This document shows positions 41,502-41,558 of a stretch of DNA of 41,558 nucleotides, one piece after another. The translations under genes were made by a program, and so were the position numbers. The notes below the pieces were generated by a model, which ran no database searches, was not told the origin of the DNA, and saw nothing but the letters and a program-made list of their open reading frames with translations. Each line of letters begins with the position of its first letter. The first letter of the stretch is position 1. The DNA comes from an uncultured Acidobacteriota bacterium (GTDB lineage Bacteria > Acidobacteriota > UBA6911 > CAINFC01): NCBI GenBank assembly GCA_903847975.1, contig CAINFC010000276.1:1-41558 (forward strand), given 5' to 3'.

Positions 41502-41558
41502 ATGACCTCGGCCGGCGAACCGGTGCTCCGTACCGAGCAGGTCTGTAAATCCTATCCC
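41502..41558 (+). CDS. Sugar ABC transporter ATP-binding protein, N-terminus only
   Basis: The first 19 codons of a gene cut by the window end: MTSAGEPVLRTEQVCKSYP. The LRTEQVCKSYP start is the normal first strand of RbsA/MglA-type sugar ABC ATPases (LxxxxIxKxFP). GAAGGG lies a few nt before the ATG. It is 10 nt downstream of the sugar-binding protein gene, so both are in one operon. Confidence 0.7.
   Translation, partial: MTSAGEPVLRTEQVCKSYP

Noticed and set aside
1-41558. CRISPR arrays, tRNA or rRNA genes
   Set aside because: No regularly spaced direct repeats and no recognisable tRNA or rRNA sequence were seen on either strand.

Overview
The window is bacterial chromosome, about 60% GC by eye in its core parts, with Shine-Dalgarno-led genes, an RND efflux operon, the MEP-pathway enzyme IspH, several Tat-exported Gfo/Idh/MocA oxidoreductases, a family 38 glycosidase and an ISAzo13-type transposase. 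This mix fits the Acidobacteriota or a PVC-like phylum (my inference, low certainty; there is no rRNA or other marker here to settle it).

Layout. 1-461: a nested inverted repeat and no convincing gene. 462-2527 (minus): SDR - ispH - GlcG-like operon. 2603-3700 (minus) and 3975-7997 (plus): a divergent pair, an exported M28 peptidase and a 1340-residue exported hydrolase/polysaccharide-deacetylase-like protein. 7973-20800: a mosaic accessory island. It holds a broken DUF4143 ATPase tail, a nucleotidyltransferase with a small overlapping partner, an MFS transporter, a complete ISAzo13-family insertion sequence with probable 3-bp target duplication, a cupin fragment, three large GT-C membrane glycosyltransferases of visibly lower GC (one frameshifted), a DUF5808 tail, a decayed IS91-like (HUH) transposon plus a short deletion derivative of it, and a small gene with a double-glycine leader. 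Four copies of a ~70-bp repeat carrying a promoter are scattered through the island, always pointing into a gene or gene fragment.

20847-23799: two divergent Tat-type Gfo/Idh/MocA oxidoreductases. 23809-25976 (minus): SYLF protein - LarE - iron-sulfur flavoprotein cluster. 26368-28157 (minus): FecCD permease and its ATPase behind a promoter with duplicated 12-bp palindromes. 28392-34887 (plus): TetR regulator, perfect palindromic operator, and the HlyD - RND - TolC tripartite efflux operon. 34888-35495: REP-like hairpins. 35496-40263 (minus): GH38 alpha-mannosidase-like enzyme - Gfo/Idh oxidoreductase - isochorismatase-fold hydrolase, all with export signals. 40475-41558 (plus, divergent): sugar-binding lipoprotein and the start of its ABC ATPase.

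The right-hand part reads as an envelope and carbohydrate-processing region: exported glycosidase and oxidoreductase attack a glycan outside the cytoplasm, and the divergently transcribed ABC importer could take up the product. The most unusual material is in the island: the double-glycine-leader gene with a zinc-finger-like core, the dispersed promoter repeat, and the IS91-like element with its miniature derivative.
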